A stretch of DNA of 64,000 nucleotides from Stentor coeruleus (lineage: Eukaryota > Ciliophora > Heterotrichea > Heterotrichida > Stentoridae): the NCBI GenBank assembly GCA_001970955.1, contig MPUH01000242.1, forward strand, positions 1 through 64,000, in the 5' to 3' direction. The notes beneath the pieces are model-generated. The model made no database searches and was not told where the DNA came from. It saw only the letters and a list, made by a program, of their open reading frames with translations. Positions 54,759-64,000 of this stretch are shown here, in pieces (within the stretch, counting starts at the first letter, position 1; every line of letters starts with the position of its first letter). Both the position numbers and the translations under genes were made by a program.

Positions 54759-56102
54759 ATCTCATTAGATTAGATATATTAAGCTAATAGAAGTTAATGA
54801 AGAATGATAATGATTTGTTAAGATTAGGAAATGAGGTAGGTTTGTTTTAATAGTTTTTTACTTAAGATATATTTTATGTGCTTTTTTTTATTGTTAGAAT
54901 AATAGAGTTGGTTTTATGTGATGTTGTTGTTTTTATTGAATTTAGAAATAAGTTAATGTGCTGTTTTAATTATGGTTTGCTATTTTGATTTTGGTTTTTA
55001 TTAATATTTAGGTTCATCTGGAAAGATTAAAAGGTTTAGGAAATATTTGGGTTATTAGATTTTAAATTAAGTTTGAAATTTTTTGAAATACTGGGCTTTG
55101 AATTATAATTTAAAAGGAAATTGTTAGAAAATTGTATGTTTATAGTTGATTGGGATAATTTTTGGTCTTGATACTTTGCTTGTTTAGTGAAACACAATTT
55201 TTACAAATAGCTTTGATTATTATGTTATTGATTTTGATTATAAATAATATATAAAGGATGGGTAAATTTTAGATGAAATCTAGCTAAAACTGGGGAATTA
55301 CTTCTCTTTGAAGCAAAAAGAAAAATAGTTTATGTTGATATTTTGAAAGAAACTTTTTCATAAGGCAGAATTTATATCTGAGCTTGAGAAGTGTATTTAC
55401 TGAAGAAAGAGTTAGTAAATTGTAAACTAATATTTCAGAGCTTAAACTTATACATGATAAAATAAATCTTTCATCATACCTATTTTTTCTTTTGATACAC
55501 TAATCATAAATTATAGAATCTATTTTATGCTATTCTTAAAGACACATATCATCTTTCCTTACCATTTTCTTTTCTATATACATCTACTAAAATTGCAAAA
55601 AATCAAATAAGAAATATATTTTACTAAACTAAATTCTATTATATATATTATCCCTAATCTAAAATCTAAACTTAATAATTTCATAATCTTACTACCCATA
55701 TTCTAAGCCTAAACCAAATACAATAAAATCTTTAATCTTGGTCTATAAAATTACTATCATAACTTCTTTTAAACACATCAATCGTACCTATTAAACCCTC
55801 ATCTTAATCTCTAACCATTTTGCTAAACCAGAAAACCTATGTCGCAATCATATAAAAAGTAAGACTTGAAAACTTCAAAAAATCATCATCTCTTTATCTT
55901 AAAATCCAATCTAAAAACCTTAATTTTTACACACAAAATCATCCCAACAAAGTTAAAAAAATCATCTTCTTATACTCTCAAAAAAAAAATCCTTATCAAA
56001 TCCTCATCAAAACAACCTAAAATCCCTTTCTCTAACTTATATAATCCTAAACCTCATATAAAACTCTTTACTTCTAACAATATCCTCTAATATTATCTAC
56101 TT
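54759..56102. other. 1.34-kb convergent intergenic region, nothing recognised
   Basis: Between the 3' ends of RACK1 (plus) and NF-YB (minus). The left half is T/G-rich on the plus strand and the right half A/C-rich, an abrupt change near 55440 that follows the transcription direction of the two genes. No gene-like frame found. Confidence 0.5.
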
Positions 56103-56513
56103 CTAATCATCATCAGGATCATCTTCTTCTGAATCATTATCCTTTATCTTTGCATCAGGTACTGACACAGTAGGTAAACAACTATCCTCTGGCTTATCTG
56201 TCTTAGTGACTTCTCTATATCTTTGTAGATAAATCCGTAAAGGCTCAATGTATTTTTCAAAACCTAAAGTTGTCATAGCATGAAGAAGATCATCTCCGTT
56301 GATAGTTTTACGTCTTTCGCTAAGGCATTTCTCGCATGCTTCACTTGTTATAAAACTTATGAATTCAGATACGCACTCTTGAACACATTCTTTAGCGTCT
56401 TTACTAATTTTTGCATTTGGGGGAAGGGCTTTTTTCATTATCCTTGAAATGTTTGCAATTGGAAGAAACCTGTCTTGTTCTCGAGCTTCAATATCTTGAT
56501 ATTCCTCAGTCAT
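56103..56513 (-). CDS. NFYB: CCAAT-binding factor subunit NF-YB (HAP3)
   Basis: 136 residues from ATG 56513. The histone-fold core is unmistakable: [67 protein letters not shown] and [14 protein letters not shown]. The C-terminus is acidic ([10 protein letters not shown]). NF-YB pairs with NF-YC in a histone-like dimer and binds CCAAT boxes with NF-YA. The frame stays open 68 codons upstream, but that part is hydrophobic, is not conserved-looking and overlaps the divergent MFS start, so the shorter start is right. 160 bp separate it from the MFS gene. Confidence 0.95.
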   Translation of the reverse strand: MTEEYQDIEAREQDRFLPIANISRIMKKALPPNAKISKDAKECVQECVSEFISFITSEACEKCLSERRKTINGDDLLHAMTTLGFEKYIEPLRIYLQRYREVTKTDKPEDSCLPTVSVPDAKIKDNDSEEDDPDDD

Positions 56514-56673
56514 TTTATTAATACTATATGTAGGAATATGAAGATAAAGAGCTAACAAATAGAGAAAAGGTTTGAAAAATGCGAGGATTAGATTGGAATT
56601 ATGGATTTTAGATAATAAATACAGAAAATAGGTATTAGATATATGCAAGTATAACTTATGATAATATAAAAAA

Positions 56674-59009
56674 ATGAAAAATTTTCTGTTTTTTATAGGA
56701 GCATTTTTACTATACATGGTTGGGGTTATTTAGATTACAGGGTTGATTCTTTGTTGGGGGACAATGAATCCTTACATTGCATCATATTATTATCATATAG
56801 ATAAAACAGTTGATAATGCTGATTTTCTTATTGTAGCCAGCATAATGGAGTTTGTAGATTGCATTTTTTCAGTACTTGTAGGCTATTTAATCAGAGTTTT
56901 TGAGCCTTTTTGGATTGCATCAATCGGGACATTTTTAGGCCTTATTATGGCATTTTTTTCATCTTATATTGAAAACCCCACTTTATTTTGCTGGGTTTTT
57001 GGCTTTAGTTTCGGTATGCTAACAGCCGCTATTTTTTTCCCTGTCATTTGGATAGTTTGGAATCAAATCTGTATCTTTTTAATAATCTCATNTTTTTGGC
57101 TTTAGTTTCGGTATGCTAACAGCCGCTATTTTTTTCCCTGTCATTTGGATAGTTTGGAATCAAATCCCTTCTAACAAAGCTAGGTCAAATGGGATTCTGC
57201 TCGCTGGATTAAATATGGGTCCAGCGTTTTTTGGGGTAATTTTCACAATGATAGTCAACCCTGAAAACTATGAAGCACAAACTATTCAAAGCAATAGCAA
57301 GGAAGACCAAAAAATCTTTGACAAAGATGTGTCTGATCGTGTGCCGATGACTATTCGATGGATAGTTGCAATAGCATTTTTCTGTTCGTTGTTAGGTTTT
57401 GGCTTAATAAAAAGAAAATGGAAAACAGAGTGCATTGAAGATGATGCGACAAAGTCTACTATGTCCTTTAAAGATATGCTTAATATATAATTATTTTAAA
57501 AAATATAATTGCAAAACAAATAGTCAGTTTTATGGAGCAATATTATTTAATTACAGTATTCCTTTTAGTAAAGTTATGATGATAGGATATTTATTGCTAA
57601 ATAATCTCAAGAATATTAAAATTATATCTTTAGTAGGTTTAAGTCCAGCTACAATTCGACTATATATTCAAAAATTTTAAGAGGTTATTTCCAGTGATAT
57701 TTATTAGGAACTTGAATATATTGGAGGGTCAGGCATTGAATGACAATAAGATAAATCAAAAATTGGTAAAAGAAAATATTTATAGAGGTTATCCTGTTGA
57801 AGGATTTGGAGGCGTAGAAATAACAGAAAAAGTAAAAAAAAATTATAGAGGTTATCCTGTTGAAGGATTTGGAGGCGTAGAAATAACAGAAAAAGTAAAA
57901 AGAATTTAGATTGTAAATAATAGAAGAGCTACTACACAAGAGATAACTATTCTTAAAATGCTCATCTAGGCTCTATTATCGTAACTGATATATGAAAGCT
58001 TATGCTAGAATTGAAAGATTAGGCTATAAGCATTATGTTGTTAATCATTCTAAATAATTTGCTGATGAAAAATTGATTCCATACAAATAACATCGAAATA
58101 CTTGGAGTGAATTGAAAATAAATATATCTTAGGGCATAGAACAAATAAGACTATTAAACAACAATTTGATGAATTTAGTTAGAATGCGATAAATTAAAGA
58201 ATCTTTGGGAAGGGTTTATTAATGCAATGCAAAAATCCAATGTATTAAATTTTCAAAACCTTTAAAAGATTTATTTCTTTTATGAAATTCCAAAAATATT
58301 AAATTTAATTAACATTTTCAAAAATACAAAAAGCTAATTTCCACCAGATTTACACATGATAAAATCCAATATCATTACCGATAATCCATATTAAAATCAA
58401 ATAAAAAACATGCTTAAAAATGGGAAAGCTTGGAACCTTTTTTTCATTCTTTTTTTCGGTCTATGCAGCCTAACTTATATTTTTAACACCTACAAAATAA
58501 TAGGTATGAACAATATAAACGATGATCATTTTGTGTCTTTTATTGGATCTACAGCATCATTTTTATCATGTATCGGGAGAATTTTTTTTGGTTATATCCT
58601 CAACCATTACCTTTGGAAACGAGTTATGTCAATTTGTTACATATTAACAGCTGCGCTTTTTATAACATTTGGCTTGATACTTTATAGCGAATTCTTATTC
58701 AGTTTTTATGTTATTTCTATGTTTTTTTTGTCTATGGCATGTTTTAATAGTATTATGATACAAACAGATAGAGATTTTCCTAGAGATAAATGGATTTTGA
58801 CATATGTAACACTATCTTGTATTCCAGCATTTACTGTGCCTTATATTTTTGAAAAATTTTTAACCCCTGAAATTGGATATACATGGACTTTGTGTGTATT
58901 AGGAGCTTTTCAGATGATGGCTGCTTTTCAGACTATTTTTCATGATGTTGAAATTAGGAAGGTAGAAGATGAGAAGCTATTAGAAAGTAATGAGGAAAGT
59001 TTAAAGTAA
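56674..59009 (+). CDS. MFS transporter (OFA/monocarboxylate-like) interrupted by a Merlin relic
   Basis: Exon 1 is 56674-56718 and the intron GTTGGGGTTATTTAG is 56719-56733. The first half, helices 1-6, runs to 57483, with one copy of a 74-bp duplicated flank and a 22-nt tail (57070-57091) around the N at 57092. A transposon relic then occupies 57484-58409, and the second half, helices 7-12, runs 58418-59009. If the artefact and relic are removed the sum is 1290 nt, 429 residues, in frame, reading [15 protein letters not shown] at the join. [17 protein letters not shown] and [18 protein letters not shown] are typical MFS helices 4 and 8 of the OFA/monocarboxylate-type branch. Both halves lack stops. 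Confidence 0.75.
56996..57166. repeat. 74-bp duplicated flank around N, with a 22-nt unmatched tail
   Basis: 56996-57069 equals 57093-57166. The left copy is followed by 22 nt (tgtatctttttaataatctc and two more bases) absent after the right copy, then the N at 57092. The right copy continues into the coding sequence. Unlike the other four joins, the left contig leaves the gene at aatcaaatc. Confidence 0.85.
57505..58240 (+). pseudogene. Broken IS1595-type (Merlin) transposase
   Basis: Blocks in order: [62 protein letters not shown] (given twice by a 63-bp duplication), [17 protein letters not shown], a TD strand (IIVTD, second catalytic Asp kept), [29 protein letters not shown] and [15 protein letters not shown]. 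This is the ISXO2/IS1595 order. There are at least six in-frame stops and about three frame changes. The third catalytic acid seems deleted in HRNT-WSELK. Confidence 0.85.
57781..57906. repeat. 63-bp in-frame tandem duplication inside the second relic
   Basis: tatagaggttatcctgttga starts at 57781 and again at 57844, and the copies are identical over ~57 bp. There is no N here. It repeats 21 codons of the transposase, including the GGVE strand. Confidence 0.85.
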
Positions 59010-62000
59010 GTTTAGATTGAGATAAAAAATAAAAGATAGTTTTGAGATATATGGATGATTATAAGAGAAATTGTGGATTGGGGTAGATCAAGGTAGAGGA
59101 TATGGGTAGACAAAATGGTTTTTAAGATGAATTTAGAAGTGAAAATTTTAGAGTTTTTTGTTGCTGGATAAATTTTAGGAATTTACTTTGGATTATAATT
59201 AATGAGATTTGCTTTTCTAACAAGAAATCCTATGAAATATTAATTTTTATATATAACAAAAGATTACACCTTTTAAATCCTCAAACTTTTTCAGCCAATG
59301 ATATATTATGCATTTACATATAAAAACTTACTTTAAACATAATCTTCATACAAATTTAATTAGAATCTACAAGATTTTTTTTTTGTCTATAAGTTCTTTA
59401 CATGTATTTTCAAACAGATTCTCTTCATCTAAAAAAAATTTTTTTTATCCTAATTAAACATATAAAATATCATCACTTTTTCCTAAGAAAACTAATAAAA
59501 ATGCGACTAAGATAGTTTACTATATAAGCTTTGACATAAAAAAGATATAAAGTTTTTCAGTTATCAGAGTTTTTCATTTTCAATGAGCAACAGAAAAAAT
59601 ATCCCAAGAAAAAATTGGGAGAAAAAAATGTATATGGTTGGCTAATAATAAAACTTAAAGTTAATTATTTAGAAAATCATGATTTATATTCATCACATTA
59701 TAGGAAACTATTGGATTATGCACAGCTTTATGAGCACTTAATGAATTTTGGGAATTTGAAATCAGAATTCCTATGATTCTAATTTGAATTAATAAGCTGG
59801 CTAACTCTTTTTAAGACACCCATATAAAAAGATAACACTCGAATAAGAATAAAAATTATTTTTGCCGCTTACACATGAAAAAGACCGCCTTATCTCCTTT
59901 AAAGTATTCCCATACAATTAATACCATTTTTTTTTGCAAATATTATAAATTCTATACAGAGTCATAATATTAAAGAAATAAATATAAAATTATCAGCTTA
60001 CACAAACCACTTTCCTACAAGCTTAAAAATAAAAATCATTTCTAACATTAAGTAAAACTAAAAGATTCACTTTCTAACATACCCAAATATTTAACCTAAT
60101 ATTTTCCATTTATTTTTTTTTAAGGGGGACAAATCTTCAAAAATCTTTAAAAGCTTATCAAGATTCCCAATAATTTTTTGATTTATATTTTTCCATAGCT
60201 AATTATATACTTTTGTACTTTTTCTTATTTTATTTCTCTATAAAACAAACTTTTTAGCTTGATGCAAACTTAGTTGACAATTTTATTTCTTTTTTTTAAT
60301 TTTTTTTTCTAGACTTGAAGGTATTCATAGTTTTCTGAATGGGAAAAATAACTAATTTGAATAGGGTAGACTTCATTAAGTAGGGTTTTAGGAAGTAAGG
60401 ATAAATGATGAAATTCTGATGATAAAAGGAAATATTTTATATTGTGTATTTTTGAATATGGAAATGAAAATAAGATTTGGAATGTGTTTTGATGAAATAT
60501 GAATGAATTTATAGGTTTAGGAATAAGGGGAGAAGATTATGAGGAATTGAATTTAAGTTAGGATTTATATGAACTGATTAGTGGCTTAAAAAGGAATTTT
60601 ATTATAAAGTGAGGTAAAAATTATATAGATTTATTATAAGAGAATATCTAATGAAGTTTGATAGGTATTTTTTATGTATATATTGATTGCATATGAAAAT
60701 TTCAGCATAAAAAATTAAAAATTATACGTGATTTGTATACAATTTTGTGATATTTTTGACTCCACTTAAAATTTAATGCTTAGAATACTTTATGGATTAC
60801 TAAATACTAATAATTAGAAGTTTTTATATTATATGGACTTAACTTAGATTATTCAATAAATTACCTACAACAAAAAATACCAAATTAGCTAACTAAAATG
60901 GGTATTTACGGTATTAAATCATATAACCAAAAAAAAATATTATATTACATTTCCCTATACCAAACTAAAATATGCTTTTCATTATATAAACTTTATCTTC
61001 AATCATAATACTATTAAAAAAACAATAAAACTACCCCTAATAAATACTCTCCTACATCATAAGAATAACCCGAAACTAAAATAAAAAAAAGTCAAACCAC
61101 AAGACAAATCTCATCTAAAAACCATATTTTTTTATTAACTCTTACTCAGCCAGAGTTTTATTTATTTAACTAACTAATACCAAGATTCTCATCAAAGTAC
61201 TTTAGATATATTTATTATATCTTAAAGCTCATACATAGCATTTGATTTTACCCTCTTGGATTTGCACAAAACACAATATCATATAGCATTTTTAAAACTA
61301 TTAAACAAAGGAATGTTGAAGGTGACTCTTCTTTTTGATTCCTCTTTCCAAATCATATTTTAATTAAAGCAGTGAGTATTTTCATATGTTCCAATACTCA
61401 ATTTAAAAAGTCTACCACTTTTTTCCTTTTTGGATTTCTGACATGCTAAAAATAAAACACAGCAGTATATGTTCTTATATTTTATAGGGTGAGGTACAAA
61501 TAGATTTTTAAATCAACCTAATATATAAAACATAAAATCCTATAATAATAATTTTACTATGTAAGTGAAATGTGAAAAGATTTCAAAGTTAATTATACTT
61601 TAGCTCATGGAGTCTATAAAACATATAAAAAGTCTTTGAAAATCTTCATGTAACTTGCAATCATTGTTTTATCTGAATTCCAATACTAAATTTCAATTGA
61701 AAATTAGTTTTTTGAACTTTGTCAAGTAAAGTTTTTCAATCTTTAAGCTGTATGTGGGGATTGTTATTGTATAAGCGAAACTAGTATTTTTACACTTTGA
61801 TATAAAACGTCCTATCAAGGTTATTGTAGAGGATTATATTGACTATGTAAAGTAAATAATAAACTAACTATAAGATTTAAAATACAAGCTAATTAATTTA
61901 TAAATTCCTATCTTCTCTTGTTAAGACCTTGTAGCCACTTTGCTAATATTCGCTAAAAAGTTCCTTAAAAATTCAATATTCACAGCTTTAATTAGTTGAG

Positions 62001-62457
62001 TAAGGGTACTTTTACGAAGATTAGACAAGAAAGCATCAATAGAAAATTTAGTTACTGAAAAATTTACCCGAGCTATCAAAATAGTGAATAACCACAACCA
62101 TTTTTTTAAATGATTTCTTGTAGATTTAAATATTTTATCAATACAAATTTTATATAATTTTTAAAAAAAATTTCATAAGTATTTTTCTATGTCAACCCTT
62201 AATAGACTCTAATAAATCTTATTATAATTTTTGTATGCATTTAAATATCTTCTATAAATGCAAGAACTTGTATACTCTTTTCAATTAAATAACTAAACAT
62301 TTTTTACAATTTTTTCAATGTTGGCAATTCTGATATTTTGTGTTTTGTTACTTATATAATTATTTCAATCAAAGCTGTATTAATACATTTGTAAAAAATA
62401 GTATTTCCTTACTTTTATCATATCTAGGCGCTGAGTTATAGTTTTACAATTTTAGGT
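59010..62457. other. 3.4-kb gene-poor AT-rich region
   Basis: The longest stretch in the window without a supportable gene. Near 59583-59775 there is a weak fragment: a 21-residue frame (MSNRKNIPRKNWEKKMYMVG) and, in another phase, YLENHDLYSSHYRKLLDYAQ. Near 61900-62080, read on the minus strand, a stretch such as LRKSTLTQLIKAVNIEF looks protein-like between stops. Both may be old gene remnants. No RNA gene, long repeat or telomere-like run was found. Confidence 0.5.
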
Positions 62458-63056
62458 TTAACCTGCATTTATTCTTAATGAAGTTGTTTTTGTATTTTTT
62501 TCAAAGATCTCTCTTGAGGATCTTACCAGAAATTGTCTCTTTTTCTGATTTTTATGGTTGTAATAAACAAAAAATTTACTTGAAATTTTAGGTTTTCGAA
62601 AATTATCATAGTTGCTGGACTCATTAACTGAAATCATTTTTAAGCATTGGAATCGTTGGCACCTTTGTCTTAAACTTTTCTTATTATAATTTTGCAAAAG
62701 TTACATTATAAGAATTGAAAAAAAATTGTAAGCAATAGTTCATATACCAAAAGTATAGTATTTTCTTAATGATGCAACATATTTTTTATTAAGAAAATTA
62801 TAATGCATATATTCAAAATCATCTTCTTTTCATATGATTTGTGAATTTTCAGTTCAGGGTATATTTATGATATATTTGATAATTTTTTTTTCAGTATCTG
62901 ATTTTCATTTGAATTAATTATTGTTTATCCAAAAAAATCAACTACAATTTCTAATAAAATTATTAAAACTATAAAAACATTAATAGGAAGTATTTTTTTA
63001 AACTATCCAAAATCAGCAGACCATTTTTTAATCTTAAAGAAGATAAGATGTTTAAT
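62458..63056. other. weak minus-strand frame and intergenic DNA
   Basis: At 62458-62697 (minus) a 79-codon Lys/Asn/Arg-rich frame without an ATG at its start (first in-frame ATG near 62638) could be a remnant. The remaining ~360 bp up to the eIF4E gene end hold nothing I recognise. I would not annotate a gene here. Confidence 0.35.
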
Positions 63057-63632
63057 CTAGCTATTGCTAAAACTAGCAGTGTGGATATCGACAACCCCAA
63101 GCAACTCTTTTAGTCCATCTTTTATCTGAGAAGTTTTATTGGAAAACCTATTAATATTCCCATCAAACTTACACCAAACCTCAAATTTATATAAGTTTTT
63201 CTTATCAAGAATTCTTAATCCAATAATATCTTCAGAATACGGTAAAGTTTCCCCAATAACACAAAAAACCAATTTATCCCAGACATCTTTAATCCTATTA
63301 ACCTCTTTCAATGGTACTTCAAAATAAATACTCGACCCATTTTTATTGATAGGATCTTCCCATATAGGTTTAACCTTATCTTGAAATAATCCTATTGCTT
63401 CAATAGATTGATTAATAGACTCTATAATAATTTTCACTTTAGTCTCAGGGTTTTCAAAGAGCATTAAAGGGTTTGCATGAGGCAAATAGTTCCAATGCTG
63501 CCAAAATTCATGTAGTCCTTGAAACTCCCCAACTTCTGCCATATTTTCTAATGAAATCCTCTCTTCCCTGCTTTGGTTCCACATTTCCCAAATAACCCAC
63601 TTTCTCTGTAAAGGATAAGCTGTTTGTTCCAT
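63057..63632 (-). CDS. EIF4E: eIF4E cap-binding protein
   Basis: 191 residues, single exon. The eIF4E signature is clear: YPLQRKWVIWEMWNQS near the start, EFWQHWNYLP (~40), DKVKPIWEDPINKNG (~87, with the cap-stacking Trp and Glu), WDKLVFCVIGE (~118) and the C-terminal region. It has a short N-terminal tail and the usual core length. The protein binds the mRNA 5' cap and recruits eIF4G. Some loop residues differ from animal eIF4E1, so a class II/III (4EHP-like) paralogue is possible. It starts 27 bp from the divergent aldo/keto reductase. Confidence 0.92.
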   Translation of the reverse strand: MEQTAYPLQRKWVIWEMWNQSREERISLENMAEVGEFQGLHEFWQHWNYLPHANPLMLFENPETKVKIIIESINQSIEAIGLFQDKVKPIWEDPINKNGSSIYFEVPLKEVNRIKDVWDKLVFCVIGETLPYSEDIIGLRILDKKNLYKFEVWCKFDGNINRFSNKTSQIKDGLKELLGVVDIHTASFSNS

Positions 63633-63659
63633 ATTATTTAAGTAGCCTCATAATATAAA
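63633..63659. promoter_or_regulatory. 27-bp divergent promoter/5'UTR space
   Basis: Only 27 bp (attatttaagtagcctcata and flanks) separate the eIF4E and aldo/keto reductase start codons on opposite strands. Transcripts of one or both must start inside the other's coding region or have almost no leader. Confidence 0.5.
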
Positions 63660-64000
63660 ATGCTCAGGCGTTGGTTTAGTATCGCAGGACAAGCAACAGT
63701 GAAAGGTACTGAGTTTTTTAAAAGTCGGAATTCAAAAGTTGCTGAGAGTCATTGGCGAAAGACTACATCTGGCCTGACAATTTCTTCTTTAGGTATTGGA
63801 ACTTATATGGGTGCCCCTGATGATGAGACTGATGTTTTGGTAAAAAATGCTATAGTAAAATCAGTATCATCTGGGTCAATAAACCATATAGACACTGCAA
63901 TTAACTATCGTTACCAAAAAGCAGAAAGATCAGTTGGAAGAGCATTAAAAGCACTTACTGAAGAAGGGTATAAAAGAGAAGAACTTTTTGTTTCATCTAA
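63660..64000 (+). CDS. Aldo/keto reductase, 5' part, cut by the window edge
   Basis: From ATG 63660 the frame is open to the last base, 113 codons. After a ~40-residue basic leader (MLRRWFSIAGQATV, which could be mitochondrial) comes the AKR start: LTISSLGIGTYMGAP, then SINHIDTAINYRYQKAERSV, with the catalytic Asp and Tyr (D-x4-Y) of the AKR barrel, and GRALKAL...KREELFVSSK, leading to the catalytic Lys strand. It is an NADPH-dependent oxidoreductase; the substrate cannot be read from this part. Confidence 0.88.
   Translation, partial: MLRRWFSIAGQATVKGTEFFKSRNSKVAESHWRKTTSGLTISSLGIGTYMGAPDDETDVLVKNAIVKSVSSGSINHIDTAINYRYQKAERSVGRALKALTEEGYKREELFVSS

Larger units (their letters stand above)
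57484..58409 (+). mobile_element. Second Merlin/IS1016-type relic, between 8-bp direct repeats
   Basis: The ~926-bp insert lies between ATGCTTAA at 57476-57483 and at 58410-58417, in the middle of the MFS gene. It contains plus-strand remains of an IS1595-type transposase that starts abruptly, without its N-terminal zinc part. I see no convincing terminal inverted repeats, so the left part of the element may be lost. The 8-bp duplication agrees with Merlin. Confidence 0.7.

Noticed and set aside
56514-56717. 68-codon upstream extension of the NF-YB frame
   Set aside because: Hydrophobic and unlike NF-YB N-termini, and it overlaps the first exon of the divergent MFS gene. The ATG at 56513 suits the family.
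57070-57091. The 22-nt tail as an unspliced mini-intron
   Set aside because: It starts one base before GT but does not end in AG and is 22 nt long, outside the 15/16-nt size.
62458-62697. 79-codon minus-strand frame
   Set aside because: No ATG at its start, no recognisable domain, low complexity, and surrounded by non-coding AT-rich DNA.
1-64000. tRNA genes
   Set aside because: I looked for B-box-like GGTTCRANNCC strings on both strands; the few near matches lie in coding sequence without a paired cloverleaf. A covariance-model search would be decisive.

Overview
This looks like macronuclear DNA of a heterotrich ciliate, most like Stentor. It is AT-rich and gene-dense, and its genes carry introns of exactly 15 or 16 nt (GT...AG). 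I place 19 of them by restored reading frame. TAA, TAG and TGA all appear to act as stops. The best test is the Rab gene, whose terminal Cys-Cys prenylation motif is followed directly by TGA. That argues for the standard code and against Blepharisma-type codes. The organism call is inference from these traits, not from a database.

Layout. 1-9.9 kb: end of an unknown gene, a DUF229 sulfatase-like membrane protein, a TTLL tubulin ligase, a 7TM protein, an SK-like K+ channel and a TTLL glutamylase. 9.9-21.5 kb (minus strand): a WD40-TRP-like channel fusion, a FAAH-like amidase, sulfide:quinone oxidoreductase, a small unknown gene and a PP2C phosphatase. 22-30.7 kb (plus): a basic protein rebuilt from three exons, an EF-hand/kinase protein, an RCC1-like protein and a multi-pass protein with a STRA6-like tail. 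30.8-35.2 kb: a decayed thioredoxin-like/coiled-coil gene (minus) split by a Merlin/IS1016-type DNA transposon, plus another decayed fragment. 35.2-46.1 kb (minus): a CFAP36/BART protein with long KE-rich repeats, a kelch/GCC2-GCC3 receptor-like protein, an unknown gene and a CNG-type K+ channel with a zinc knuckle. 46.5-54.8 kb: an EGF/RING-H2 membrane E3, a STE-type kinase, a coiled-coil protein, a Rab GTPase and RACK1. 56-59 kb: NF-YB, and an MFS transporter interrupted between its halves by a second Merlin relic. 59-63 kb: a long AT-rich stretch with little in it. 63-64 kb: eIF4E and the start of an aldo/keto reductase.

Many genes fit ciliary and membrane-excitability roles: tubulin glutamylation, a CFAP36 homologue, K+ and TRP-like channels, and Ca-linked kinases. 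There is no operon logic. Gene ends are tightly packed in places, with 9 bp and 19 bp between convergent stops and 27 bp between divergent starts.

The most interesting signal is the pair of Merlin-family relics at 32741-33830 and 57484-58409. Each lies inside a host coding sequence between perfect 8-bp direct repeats. Removing the element plus one repeat restores the host reading frame exactly in both cases. At the MFS gene both host halves are free of stops while the element itself is decayed. This is what a retained internal eliminated sequence (IES), or a recent insertion of an already dead copy, would look like.

Assembly caution: five single-N junctions (8585, 19986, 27583, 40775, 57092) are each flanked by identical or near-identical direct repeats of 39-122 bp. 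They look like unmerged contig ends and add false residues to four genes.
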